A stretch of 17,204 bases of DNA from Verrucomicrobiota bacterium (GCA_018239705.1 JAFEGS010000596.1:1-17204); one strand, 5' to 3'; positions 1-6,879 are shown, counted from the stretch's first letter. Notes: generated by a model not told the origin, from the sequence alone. Program-made: numbers and translations.

Positions 1-1
1 C

Positions 2-271
2 GCTGTCAGCTCGCCAGTCAACGTACTTGGCAATACTGTGACAGATAACGGCGGCGATGGCATCTTCATTGCATCTAATGCCAATATGGTGAAAAACAAT
101 GCTGTGTACCGAAATGGTGGAAATGGCATCGACAATACTGGGTCATTGACTGAATTTTACAACAACTCATCGTGCAATAATGCACTAGCCAGCTGCGTCG
201 GCATTCCTAGTGGACTTGTTGTGGCTCCAGGAGGCACTCCTGTAGCCGGCGGCAACCTCTGCTGTCCATAA
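2..271 (+). CDS. C-terminal end of a beta-helix repeat protein (5' end outside window)
   Basis: The reading frame is open from base 2, so this is the 3' part of a longer gene. The first in-frame ATG is at 125, and the GTG at 38 sits inside repeat-like coding sequence, so neither is likely to be the true start. The residues carry the Asn/Gly-rich pattern of right-handed parallel beta-helix proteins (NosD/pectate-lyase-like), for example NTVTDNGGDGIFIAS followed by NNAVYRNGGNGIDN, each roughly one helical coil. The last 40 residues leave the repeat and contain cysteines at SSCNNALASC and at the extreme C-terminus (NLCCP). Such proteins are usually surface-exposed or exported carbohydrate-binding or adhesive proteins. 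The function here cannot be deduced from 89 residues. The gene converges on dnaK and ends just before a shared hairpin. Confidence 0.7.
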   Translation, partial: AVSSPVNVLGNTVTDNGGDGIFIASNANMVKNNAVYRNGGNGIDNTGSLTEFYNNSSCNNALASCVGIPSGLVVAPGGTPVAGGNLCCP

Positions 272-272
272 G

Positions 273-306
273 AAAAAAAAGAGGCGAAGGAGAAATCCTT
301 CGCCTC
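273..306 (-). terminator. Rho-independent terminator of the hrcA-grpE-dnaK operon
   Basis: A perfect 11-bp stem (GAGGCGAAGGA at 281-291 with TCCTTCGCCTC at 296-306) closes a 4-nt loop. Read on the minus strand it is followed directly by eight U residues (complement of A273-A280), the canonical intrinsic terminator layout, six bases beyond the dnaK stop. On the + strand it lies 9 bases after the stop of the converging beta-helix gene. It has no good U tract in that direction, so + strand termination would be weaker. Confidence 0.93.
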
Positions 307-312
307 TATTGA

Positions 313-2244
313 TTACTCCTTGTCGATGATCTCGACTTCAGCATCTTCAATGGTTTCACCCTCTGGTCCTTGCGCCTTGTGGCCGCCTGTAGACTCAGCG
401 TGGGCTTGCTGCGGCTCAGCTTGAGGTGCTGCTTTAGCCATTGCTTCGCCAATGTGCTGCATGTGCTCTTCCAGCTCAGTTTTTGCAGCCTTAATTCTGG
501 CATTATCATTGGATTCAAGCGCCTTTTTCACAGCATCGATCTTTGCCTGGACATCTTGCGCAACGTCGGCAGGAATGCGATCTTTGTACTCGTGAAGGGC
601 CTTTTCAGCTTGGAAGACAACTGCATCAGCTTCGTTATGGATGTCAGCGTCTTCTTTTCGCTTTTTATCCTCTTCGGCATGCTCTTCGGCATCTTTGATG
701 ATCTTTTGGATCTCTGATTCATCAAGACCGGAGCGCGCCTGGATACGGATCTTCTGCTCTTTACCTGTTGCCATATCTTTTGCATGCACGTGGAGGAGGC
801 CGTCGGCATCGATATCGAAGGAGACTTCGATCTGTGGCAGCCCTCGAGGAGATGGCGGCAGATCGGTCAGGTCAAACCGGCCAATCTCTTTATTGGCATC
901 GGCCATTGGCCTTTCTCCCTGAAGAACGCGGATGGTAACACCGGTCTGGTTATCAGCAGCAGTTGAAAACACCTGCTTTTTCTGCGTAGGGATTGTTGTA
1001 TTGCGCGGAATGATAGGAGTCATTACGCCGCCAAGCGTCTCAATACCCAACGTGAGAGGCGTCACATCCAAGAGCAGGATGTCCTTCACTTCGCCCACAA
1101 GCACACCGCCCTGAATAGCAGCACCAACAGCTACAACCTCATCCGGATTTACGCCCTTGCTTGGCTCTTTTCCAAAGAGAGAGCGAACCTTCTCCTGGAC
1201 TGCCGGCATACGGGTCATACCACCAACCAGAATTACCTCTGCGACATCGTCCTTTGTCAGGCCCGCATCTTTCAATGCCTTGAGGCATGGCTCAACGGTC
1301 CTGTCAATCAGACGCTGGGTAAGCATCTCTAGCTTTTGACGTGTCAGCGTCATTGAGAGGTGCTTTGGACCCGATGCATCCATGGTGATAAAGGGCTGGT
1401 TGATCTCAGTAGAGGTTGTACCGGAAAGCTCGATCTTGGCCTTTTCAGCAGCATCACGAAGGCGCTGTAGAGCCATTTTGTCTTTTCTTAAGTCAATGCC
1501 CTCTTCCTTCTGGTAGGTCTCTACAATCCAGTTGAGGATGAGAGCGTCAAAGTCGTCTCCACCGAGGTGCATATCGCCGTTTGTGGCCAGTACCTCAATG
1601 ACCCCCTCTCCAATTTCGAGGATGGAGATATCAAATGTACCGCCGCCAAGGTCAAAGACAGCTATTTTCTTCGTTGTCTTCTGCTTGTCAAGGCCATAGG
1701 CAAGAGCTGCAGCTGTAGGCTCAGGGATAATACGGCGAACATTGAGGCCTGCAATTCGGCCGGCATCTTTTGTGGACTGTCTCTGCGCATCGTTGAAGTA
1801 GGCAGGAACAGTGACCACAGCCTCTGTAATCTTCTCACCGAGATAGGCCTCTGCTGTCTCCTTCATCTTCATGAGGATATAGGCACTTGCCTCTTCAGGT
1901 GTGATTTTATTGCCTTGTACCTCGAGTACCGCATTTCCATTTTGGCCTTCTGCTACCTTGTAAGGAACAATTTTAGCCTCTTCTGTCACTTCCTGGTATT
2001 TTCTTCCGATGAAGCGCTTTGGAGAATAGATCGTATTTTCAGAGTTGGTAATCAGCTGTCTTTTTGCAGGGATACCAACAAGGCGCTCACTGCCTTTAAA
2101 GCCGACGACGGAGGGTGTTGTTCGTGTTCCTTCAGCAGAAGCGATGACGACCGGCTGGCCTCCCTCCATTACTGCCACACATGAGTTTGTGGTACCTAAA
2201 TCGATACCAATAATTTTCTGTTTTTTACCTTCTTTTTTTTCCAT
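313..2244 (-). CDS. dnaK: Chaperone protein DnaK (Hsp70)
   Basis: This is the ATP-dependent cytosolic Hsp70 chaperone that binds exposed hydrophobic peptides, working with DnaJ and the exchange factor GrpE. At 643 aa it is of normal length. Visible landmarks are the first phosphate loop DLGTTNS (about 15-21), VPAYFND near 146-152, FDLGGGTFD near 197-205, the adenosine-site region VGGMTRMPAV near 340, and the hydrophobic interdomain linker DILLLDVTPLTLG near 388-400. The substrate-binding domain and helical lid follow, and the acidic tail ends EDAEVEIIDKE. The ATG at 2244 is preceded by AAGGAG at an 8-nt spacing. The N-terminus has about ten residues before IIGIDLGTTNS, as in chlamydial DnaK. 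It is the last gene of the hrcA-grpE-dnaK operon, 21 nt after grpE, and should be under HrcA/CIRCE control. The gene looks intact. Confidence 0.98.
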   Translation of the reverse strand: MEKKEGKKQKIIGIDLGTTNSCVAVMEGGQPVVIASAEGTRTTPSVVGFKGSERLVGIPAKRQLITNSENTIYSPKRFIGRKYQEVTEEAKIVPYKVAEGQNGNAVLEVQGNKITPEEASAYILMKMKETAEAYLGEKITEAVVTVPAYFNDAQRQSTKDAGRIAGLNVRRIIPEPTAAALAYGLDKQKTTKKIAVFDLGGGTFDISILEIGEGVIEVLATNGDMHLGGDDFDALILNWIVETYQKEEGIDLRKDKMALQRLRDAAEKAKIELSGTTSTEINQPFITMDASGPKHLSMTLTRQKLEMLTQRLIDRTVEPCLKALKDAGLTKDDVAEVILVGGMTRMPAVQEKVRSLFGKEPSKGVNPDEVVAVGAAIQGGVLVGEVKDILLLDVTPLTLGIETLGGVMTPIIPRNTTIPTQKKQVFSTAADNQTGVTIRVLQGERPMADANKEIGRFDLTDLPPSPRGLPQIEVSFDIDADGLLHVHAKDMATGKEQKIRIQARSGLDESEIQKIIKDAEEHAEEDKKRKEDADIHNEADAVVFQAEKALHEYKDRIPADVAQDVQAKIDAVKKALESNDNARIKAAKTELEEHMQHIGEAMAKAAPQAEPQQAHAESTGGHKAQGPEGETIEDAEVEIIDKE

Positions 2245-2265
2245 ATGGTATGCTCCTTTACATAG

Positions 2266-2799
2266 TTATTTTGATTCTTGCTCTGAAGAGGTAGGGGCAA
2301 TGGCCACCTTTACCTTCGCTGGTCGAATGACGCGGCTCCCCATCTTGTAGCCACGGCTAAACTCTTGGATGACAGTTCCTTCAGCCTGTGTAGTTGTCTC
2401 TTCCGTCTCGATTGCCTCATGCATGTGAGGATCAAACTGCTGACCAACCGACTCAAGTGCGACAACACCATTGTCAAAGAGCACCTGCTTACACTGATTG
2501 AGGATCATCTGAAACCCAACGACCCATTTTTTAACCTCATCTGACGCTCCTTGAGAGGCTTGTAAGGCCTGTTCGAAGTGGTCGAGTGGCTGCAGGAAAT
2601 CGAGTATCACGCTCCCGATAGCATAGCTTTGCGACTCCACCTTCTCTTTTTGCAGCCGTTTTCTCATGTTTTCTGCTTCTGCAAGAGCGCGGAAGTACTT
2701 ATCCTTACTCTCGCTGAGCTCTTCTTTCAGTTTTGTAAGCTCATCTTTTTCTTCCGGCACAGGGACCTCTTGGTCTATTTCTTGACTCTCTTGTGACAT
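2266..2799 (-). CDS. grpE: GrpE, nucleotide exchange factor of DnaK
   Basis: GrpE is a homodimeric cofactor that releases ADP from DnaK and resets the chaperone cycle. The protein has 177 aa, within the usual range. It shows the acidic, disordered N-terminus, then a long charged helix (about residues 20-60, containing KYFRALAEAENMRKRLQKEK) that forms the dimer coiled coil. The compact C-terminal beta domain carries the family signature around GYKMGSRVIRPAKVKVA. The ATG starts 3 nt after the hrcA stop codon, and an AAGG Shine-Dalgarno lies inside the last hrcA codons, so translation is probably coupled. The gene is intact. Confidence 0.97.
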   Translation of the reverse strand: MSQESQEIDQEVPVPEEKDELTKLKEELSESKDKYFRALAEAENMRKRLQKEKVESQSYAIGSVILDFLQPLDHFEQALQASQGASDEVKKWVVGFQMILNQCKQVLFDNGVVALESVGQQFDPHMHEAIETEETTTQAEGTVIQEFSRGYKMGSRVIRPAKVKVAIAPTSSEQESK

Positions 2800-2802
2800 A
2801 TC

Positions 2803-3945
2803 TTATCCTTCTATTGTTGGTCCTAAAAGAACTTTGCTCTTTTCCATTTCGAGCCTCGCTTCACGGGCCGTTCTAAAACTAATTTTATGTTTGTACAGGC
2901 TATTTTCGAGAAACTTTGAGACATCGCCTGCAAGCTGATTCAGCAATGTCAAAATATGTTTATATGGTAGCCTCATTGGCCCAATAATGCCGATGGCACC
3001 TACCTGTTTCTGGTTGATGCTATAGGGCGCAGCGATCACCGTGCAGTTTGCCTCTACAGGCAGGAAGTTGTTGAGATCTTCACCCATCCAGTACTTTATA
3101 GCGCCTCCCTTCACGCACTCGCGAATAAGGCCTCGAAGGGCCGTCTGATTTTCGAATAGCAGCAGGCAGCTCGCAAGACTTTCCGCCTCTTGAAACTCAG
3201 GGTAGCGAAGAAGCTTAGAAAAGCCTGTGCGGAAGAGATCTTCCTGGCTGAAGTTCGAGTAGCTCACCAGGTAGCGAGTCATAGATTCCTGATAAAAGCG
3301 CACTGCGAGCTCGCGCACATTTTCGTCAAACCCCTCTTCTTCAAACTCTTTTCCAAGCAGGCGAGAATGCGCATAGGCCTCAATGGCCAAAAGCTCCTGG
3401 TCTTCGATTTTACGAGGTGCATGCAGTATTTCCGTATAGACCTGTCCAAAGCTGGTAAAGACAATGGAAAGTGCTCTAGAGTAGTCAAGCTTTATAAACT
3501 TGATATCAGTGACAAAATCGCGATCAAAACGAGGTGCCGACAAAAAGGCCGCGCTCCCTGTCTGCTCACTTGCCTCTTCTGCAACTCTCTGGAGAAAAAG
3601 GGCGACCTCTTTCATATCCTGCGCGGTATCTCCTACGGCGAAGGAGTGAGGCACCTCATGTTCAAGCTCACTGAGCACATGGTCGATATAGAGGCGAAAG
3701 GCGAGCGTTGTGGGAATACGCCCCCCGCTTGTGTGCTGCTGCTTGAGATAGCCCTCCTCTTCGAGGGCAGCAAAATAGTTCCTGATTGTCGCTGAACTCA
3801 AATCGGGAAAGCCGACCTCTTTGAGGACATTAGAGCCTACTGCCTTGCCGGTTTTGAGGTAGTACTCGACAAGAGCTAAGAGAATGCGCTTTTCTTTATC
3901 GCGCTTCGATGGGCGTTTGATTGGTACAGGATGTAATGGCTTCAC
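2803..3945 (-). CDS. hrcA: Heat-inducible transcription repressor HrcA
   Basis: HrcA is a dimeric DNA-binding repressor of class I heat-shock genes that binds the CIRCE inverted repeat and is inactivated on heat stress. It has 380 aa, near the upper end for the family. The N-terminal winged helix-turn-helix lies at about residues 14-85 (KRILLALVEYYLKTGKAVGS then LSSATIRNYFAALEEEGYL, wing with SGGRIPT). The central GAF-like domain and C-terminal region include IGIIGPMRLPYKHILTLLNQ, the typical 'G..RM.Y' HrcA block. About 30 charged residues extend past that block, as in chlamydial HrcA, where such a tail is known to modulate repressor activity. The start is GTG, chosen because AGAGGA lies 6 nt upstream and there is no better start. 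First gene of the operon, downstream of a CIRCE element. Confidence 0.96.
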   Translation of the reverse strand: MKPLHPVPIKRPSKRDKEKRILLALVEYYLKTGKAVGSNVLKEVGFPDLSSATIRNYFAALEEEGYLKQQHTSGGRIPTTLAFRLYIDHVLSELEHEVPHSFAVGDTAQDMKEVALFLQRVAEEASEQTGSAAFLSAPRFDRDFVTDIKFIKLDYSRALSIVFTSFGQVYTEILHAPRKIEDQELLAIEAYAHSRLLGKEFEEEGFDENVRELAVRFYQESMTRYLVSYSNFSQEDLFRTGFSKLLRYPEFQEAESLASCLLLFENQTALRGLIRECVKGGAIKYWMGEDLNNFLPVEANCTVIAAPYSINQKQVGAIGIIGPMRLPYKHILTLLNQLAGDVSKFLENSLYKHKISFRTAREARLEMEKSKVLLGPTIEG

Positions 3946-3972
3946 GGCTTTCCTCTACTGATTCTTACCACC

Positions 3973-4002
3973 AGTATAGAGATAAGGAAATTAAGCCGTC
4001 AA
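3973..4002 (-). promoter_or_regulatory. Candidate sigma70/sigma66-type promoter of hrcA-grpE-dnaK
   Basis: On the minus strand a TTGACG -35 box (complement of 3997-4002) and a TATACT -10 box (complement of 3973-3978) are separated by 18 bp. Both differ from consensus by a single base. Transcription would start near 3966, about 20 nt before the GTG of hrcA, leaving just enough leader for the AGAGGA ribosome site. A weaker alternative lies upstream of CIRCE: TTGAAA (complement of 4071-4076), N18, AACAAT (complement of 4047-4052). Confidence 0.72.
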
Positions 4003-4009
4003 CCAGAAT

Positions 4010-4036
4010 TTAGCACTTTTTGATCAAGAGTGCTAA
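4010..4036 (-). promoter_or_regulatory. CIRCE operator (HrcA binding site)
   Basis: The + strand reads TTAGCACTT, nine bases TTTGATCAA, then GAGTGCTAA. This is the 9-9-9 CIRCE inverted repeat with one mismatch to the consensus TTAGCACTC-N9-GAGTGCTAA. It lies 64 bp upstream of the hrcA start and 14 bp past the stop of the small upstream gene. Its edge is 7 bp upstream of the proposed -35 box, so bound HrcA would abut the promoter rather than sit over the start point. Confidence 0.95.
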
Positions 4037-4050
4037 AATTGCGATTATTG

Positions 4051-4251
4051 TTATGACTTTCCCTTGTTTCTTTCAATCTCGAGCAGCCTATAGTGAAAGT
4101 CTTTCATCTCATCATGGATTGCCTTTACTAGGTCTCGATTTGATTCTAGCTTCATGTCCAAATAGCGGATATCAGCTCTTGACTCAGTTCGATTCCATAT
4201 AAATAGACCAAAAACCCCAATAAAAAATATGATAAACTGAGTACATTCCAT
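4051..4251 (-). CDS. Small single-pass membrane protein with a cytoplasmic helical tail
   Basis: I do not recognise a named family. The 66-aa product starts with a hydrophobic segment (about residues 5-18, FIIFFIGVFGLFIW) and continues as a charged, helical, probably coiled-coil tail rich in Arg, Asp, Glu and Lys (RADIRYLDMKLESNRDLVKA, then IHDEMKDFHYRLLEIE). Evidence that it is real is the strong Shine-Dalgarno GAAAGGAG 7 nt before the ATG and a protein-like heptad pattern without low complexity. It is encoded upstream of hrcA on the same strand, and its stop codon is 14 bp before CIRCE. Its ribosome site coincides with the end of the duplicated glutamate dehydrogenase fragment, so it may have been the original downstream neighbour of that gene. 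Role unknown. Confidence 0.72.
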   Translation of the reverse strand: MECTQFIIFFIGVFGLFIWNRTESRADIRYLDMKLESNRDLVKAIHDEMKDFHYRLLEIERNKGKS

Positions 4252-4263
4252 GTTACTACTCCT

Positions 4264-4380
4264 TTCAAGTCAATGGGCACGAGGTAATGGCCGGATTTTG
4301 ACAGACAAAGAGCAAGACATCGACGATAGAGGGCGACCATTCAAGCCCCCTATGGCATACCACCTTCGATGCAATCCAGG
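4264..4380. repeat. 117-bp direct repeat, copy A (left boundary of putative insert)
   Basis: Aligned base by base with 6763-6879, identity is 109/117. Similarity stops abruptly on both sides: at 4263/6762, next to the dehydrogenase stop codon, and at 4381/6880. The two copies have the same orientation and are 2499 bp apart. Confidence 0.92.
4265..4380 (-). pseudogene. Duplicated 3' end of the NAD-glutamate dehydrogenase gene (remnant)
   Basis: This stretch corresponds, at a fixed offset of 2499, to the last 38 codons plus stop of the dehydrogenase at 6764-9622. Eight of 117 positions differ. Read on the minus strand in the same frame it gives WIASKVVCHRGLEWSPSIVD, then VLLFVCQNPAITSCPLT and stop. 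It thus keeps the reading frame with only Tyr-to-Cys and Pro-to-Leu changes. There is no start codon or upstream coding part, so it is not a functional gene. It is either a duplication or the abandoned original gene end left by an insertion. Confidence 0.88.
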
Positions 4381-4424
4381 AAGATCCTTGGATAGTAATT
4401 TTTCCTAGAAAGAGGGTCAATACA

Positions 4425-4583
4425 TTGCTGCCATTTCTATCATGTTCACTTGATGATAGAACATATGCTTTTTATTTTGGAGGAGAAAATTTATCTGTAA
4501 AATCTGCAAATTTATCTGTAAAATCCATTGTAGCTTCAAAAAAGCTGCCTTATGCAGTAGGAAATACGGATAACTCGCCATGA
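4425..4583 (+). pseudogene. Short unassigned reading frame, probably a gene remnant
   Basis: From a TTG at 4425 (preceded by AGAGGGT), 52 codons run to a TGA at 4581-4583. The residues look protein-like (LPFLSCSLDDRTYAFYFGGE near the start, then SIVASKKLPYAVGNTDNSP). The frame is also open further upstream, into the duplicated dehydrogenase fragment. This suggests the 3' end of a lost gene rather than a complete small gene. It contains an in-frame 7-codon duplication (NLSVKS twice). No family recognised. The rest of 4384-4591 holds nothing else I can identify. Confidence 0.3.
4487..4525 (+). repeat. Two identical 18-bp direct repeats with 21-bp period
   Basis: The 18-mer AAATTTATCTGTAAAATC occurs at 4487-4504 and again at 4508-4525, separated by TGC. 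The period of 21 keeps the frame of the short open reading frame that contains it (NLSVKS repeated), consistent with a small tandem duplication inside a once-coding sequence. Confidence 0.85.
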
Positions 4584-4591
4584 GTTTTTAT

Positions 4592-6019
4592 TTAAGTTTT
4601 TTCCCTGACCCACTGAGGAGTTTTATCCGAACCAATATTTCGAATTAAACCGTTCTTCCTCATTTTTCCAATTAAATTTTTAATTTTATTTACTTTTTGA
4701 GCCTTTCCTAATATTTCAGGCAATTTATCCATAAGGAGAATGTCAAGGTCTTGACGTGTGGCGACCTTGTATTGATCTATGAATTTAAGAATGAGCTGTT
4801 GGTAGTGATCGCTATCGAAAGCTTTATTTTTGATGTATTGCGCCCGTTCCTCAGGAGCTTCTGCGACAAGGGCAGAGATGAATACATTCGGATAGCGCCC
4901 TTCGATTAATTTTTTTGTCCTGAGGTCCTTGACCATGTCTTTTGCGATTTTTTGGTTTTTCTGTATACGGTCTAACGCCATTACTTCGTCAATTGATAGA
5001 TCTTTGTGTTGAATGAGTGCTCGACTATAATTTTCATCAATCAGCTTTCCATGAATCGTTAACACCACGTGATTGGAATCGTCCAAATTATATTCAGGAA
5101 GGGGAAAATATCTTTTGCGTTGCTCAAAAAACATTCGCCGTATCCCCATGCCCATAGTATCTATCATGTCTAAATTTACCATAGCCTGCACTAGAAACGG
5201 ATTTCGGTACCGTTCTGGTGTGCGCTCTCGCAAAACATAATCATCGACAGCTCCATCGTAAAAGCCCCCAATATTTTGTAAAATCAGTCGATCAATTTTC
5301 TCCGTCACAATGATACGAGCATTTTGGGTGTAGTCCTGATGGGCTAAACAGTTATTAATCGCCTCCAAAACAATTTTGGGGTCATATTTTGTCAGTTCAA
5401 CCGGGATCAGCTGATTGGCGGGTTGGAATCGAAATTTGATATTCCGAATGTGTTTAAATACTGCCTCAACACTCAGAAGGAATGGTGGGCCAAAATGGGC
5501 GTAGGCTTCTTCTTCGCCTACCAGTTTCCAAGTAATCTGCGCAGGATGGGGATTCAAATAGTAAGCAGATTCTGGTTTGCCTAAGAGTAAAATGGCTGCC
5601 TTGGTTATCTGACCCTTCAGCGTCAGTTTAGTTTTATCAAGAAATGTGAAGGTGCTCCAGTGGTTGATGTCTTCGCCTGATCGTGCACCTGTTTGCTTTT
5701 GTTGGAATTTTACTCGTGCGGCATGAATCGCATCGTCATCTAAGTCGTCAATTGATGCCTCCGGACAAATTTGAGCTGACCAATCAATCCCCACCTGCTC
5801 CTTGCGGATCATTTCCAGTTTGTGCAATGGAAGCGCTGTAATTGATCCACCCGCTCTTCCATAAAAATGCCCTTTCCAACTTGTAGGCATCCCAGAAGGG
5901 GCGGCAGGGATTTGAAACATTAGCACTCTTCCTTCGGGAAGAAAAATTTCATAAATTTCCTGGAACGTCAAGCCGTTAGTTTGCTGAGAAATTTCGTGTT
6001 TTAAGCCGTATACAGGGTG
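4592..6019 (-). pseudogene. AlbA_2 / GHKL-type ATP-binding ('RecG-like') protein lacking its N-terminus
   Basis: The protein belongs to the Schlafen-AlbA_2 plus HATPase_c_4 ('divergent AAA-4') group of accessory DNA-binding proteins, often mislabelled as RecG-like helicases or transcriptional regulators. Counting from the TTG at 5971 (459 aa), residues 12-60 are the end of the AlbA_2 domain (GRVLMFQIPAAPSGMPTSWK, FYGRAGGSITAL). The ATP-binding N-box EAINNCLAHQDY lies near 203-214, NIGGF near 233 and GMGIRRMFFEQRKRYFPLP near 275; a winged-helix-like C-terminus follows. About 90 residues of AlbA_2, including the usual FAN..GG motif, are absent. The frame stays open and protein-like above the TTG (VYGLKHEISQQTNG) until a TAA at 6020-6022, with no ATG or GTG and no ribosome site. 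I therefore read it as 5'-truncated, though a shortened protein from the TTG is possible. Confidence 0.72.
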
Positions 6020-6071
6020 TTATCGGGGAGATGATATAAATTCAGGGCCATAAAATCCATGAAAATTAGGC

Positions 6072-6290
6072 TTAGGATTGATTTACTGAAAAAAGCTTTA
6101 ATAGGAATGGCATTTCCTCGGAAACCAATGCTTTATGCCCCTTCATATATAACTTACGAGCCTTTTTAATGGCGTCTTTTTCATTCTGTGCTGCCACTTC
6201 ATACGTGAGATACCAAAAATTTAAATGATCGAAGCCAGATAGATATTTGAGGTCTAAAATTTTCACGCGGTATACTTTTTCTGAGTGCAT
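6072..6290 (-). CDS. Hypothetical 72-aa protein
   Basis: I do not recognise the family. The ATG at 6290 is preferred over the one at 6299. The only ribosome site, AAAGG (complement of about 6300-6304), touches the upstream ATG but lies 9 nt from this one. The product is soluble and mixed alpha/beta: an N-terminal strand-rich part (VYRVKILDLKYL, HLNFWYLTYEVAAQ) leads into a Lys/Ala helix (EKDAIKKARKLYMKGHKAL). The pattern resembles small proteins with a 'YEVEAENEEEAIEKA'-type motif, in which a short strand precedes a charged helix; that is a resemblance, not an assignment. It is transcribed divergently from the HTH gene at 6384, and the two may form a small regulatory pair. Confidence 0.55.
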   Translation of the reverse strand: MHSEKVYRVKILDLKYLSGFDHLNFWYLTYEVAAQNEKDAIKKARKLYMKGHKALVSEEMPFLLKLFSVNQS

Positions 6291-6383
6291 GAAATTCATC
6301 CTTTGTTATGATGCTGTTTGGAAATCAAGTGTTGTCTGATTTCCCTAAACGTATCCAAATTGAGTACGATTGTCAACAGAAAT

Positions 6384-6635
6384 ATGGACTTACGCGAATA
6401 TTTAGATAAGAAGAAAATAACCTATGGTGCTTTTGCTGAAACACTTGGAGTTCATGAGCAAACTATAAAAAATATTGCATGTGGCATAAGAAAGCCGGGC
6501 TTAAAACTTGCTTTGCGCATTGAAGAGCTATCCGAGGGCAATGTAACACCACGGGAATTAATAGACAGTTTTGAAAATGGCTCGAAAACAACGTTTAAGC
6601 GAAAATCCTTCAGAAAAAACAGCAAAATAAATTAG
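6384..6635 (+). CDS. Small Cro/C1-type helix-turn-helix protein
   Basis: The 83-aa product has a five-helix XRE-like DNA-binding fold in residues 2-60. Helix 1 is LREYLDKKKIT; the helix-turn-helix is YGAFAETLGVHEQTIKNIAC; GIRKPGLKLALRIEELSEG and VTPRELID follow as in Cro-family repressors. The tail is basic (KTTFKRKSFRKNSK). I chose the ATG at 6384 because the fold begins there. The frame extends upstream to a TTG at 6318, but those 22 residues look non-coding. No strong Shine-Dalgarno is visible. It probably regulates itself and the divergent 72-aa gene; the intergenic space is only about 93 bp. It is an accessory-type gene inside the putative insert. Confidence 0.68.
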   Translation: MDLREYLDKKKITYGAFAETLGVHEQTIKNIACGIRKPGLKLALRIEELSEGNVTPRELIDSFENGSKTTFKRKSFRKNSKIN

Positions 6636-6762
6636 CGGCAAGTTGGCTGATGGTTTAATAGTCACTGCACGGAGCGGTTCGATGCACCTCGTTGTCAACG
6701 TATTGAGGAACTGGGTCGTCCCTGGTTCTTTTCCAGGTCTTACAACCTGAGTTTTAGACTAA
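6636..6762. other. Gene-free stretch next to repeat copy B
   Basis: No gene with a start is visible. One + strand frame is open for about 60 codons from 6655 into the repeat (for example CQRIEELGRPWFFSRSYNLS) and ends with a TGA at about 6798. It has no start and matches no family I know. A weak 5-bp inverted repeat (CCTGG 6721-6725, CCAGG 6733-6737) lies downstream of the dehydrogenase stop but lacks a U tract. Confidence 0.3.
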
Positions 6763-6879
6763 TTCAAGTCAATGGGCACGAGGTAATGGCCGGATTTTGA
6801 CAGACAAAGGGTAAGACATCGACGATTGAGGGCGACCACTCAAGTCCCCTATGGTACACCACCTTTGATGCAATCCAGG
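6763..6879. repeat. 117-bp direct repeat, copy B (3' end of the intact dehydrogenase gene)
   Basis: This is the partner of 4264-4380 with 8 differences, in the same orientation. Here the repeat is continuous with the full-length gene, so it supplies the functional C-terminus. Confidence 0.92.

Larger units (their letters stand above)
4381..6762. mobile_element. Putative decayed integrated element between the direct repeats
   Basis: The segment is bounded by direct repeats of a gene 3' end. It is visibly more AT-rich than the operons on either side and holds only accessory-type or broken genes: an AlbA_2/GHKL gene without its 5' end, a Cro-like HTH protein, a 72-aa protein and short remnants. 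This layout is typical of elements that integrate into the 3' end of a coding gene and supply a replacement end; the known example is the e14 prophage or phage 21 in E. coli icd, where the replacement end also carries mismatches. I see no integrase, recombinase or transposase, so mobility is an inference. Confidence 0.42.

Noticed and set aside
370..2184. Several + strand open frames opposite dnaK, some exceeding 200 codons
   Set aside because: They are antisense to a clearly conserved gene, have no ribosome sites, and their composition is the mirror of dnaK codon usage.
3190..3795. 201-codon + strand frame within hrcA
   Set aside because: Antisense shadow of hrcA, with no recognisable domain and no Shine-Dalgarno.
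4152..4340. 62-codon minus strand frame spanning the dehydrogenase remnant and the small membrane gene
   Set aside because: It is out of frame with both the remnant and the 66-aa gene, which has a much better ribosome site.
6721..6737. Inverted repeat CCTGG-N7-CCAGG downstream of the dehydrogenase as a terminator
   Set aside because: The stem is only 5 bp and there is no U tract on either strand.
4264..6879. Classical transposon with target-site duplication
   Set aside because: 117 bp is far too long for a transposition target duplication, there are no terminal inverted repeats, and no transposase is present.
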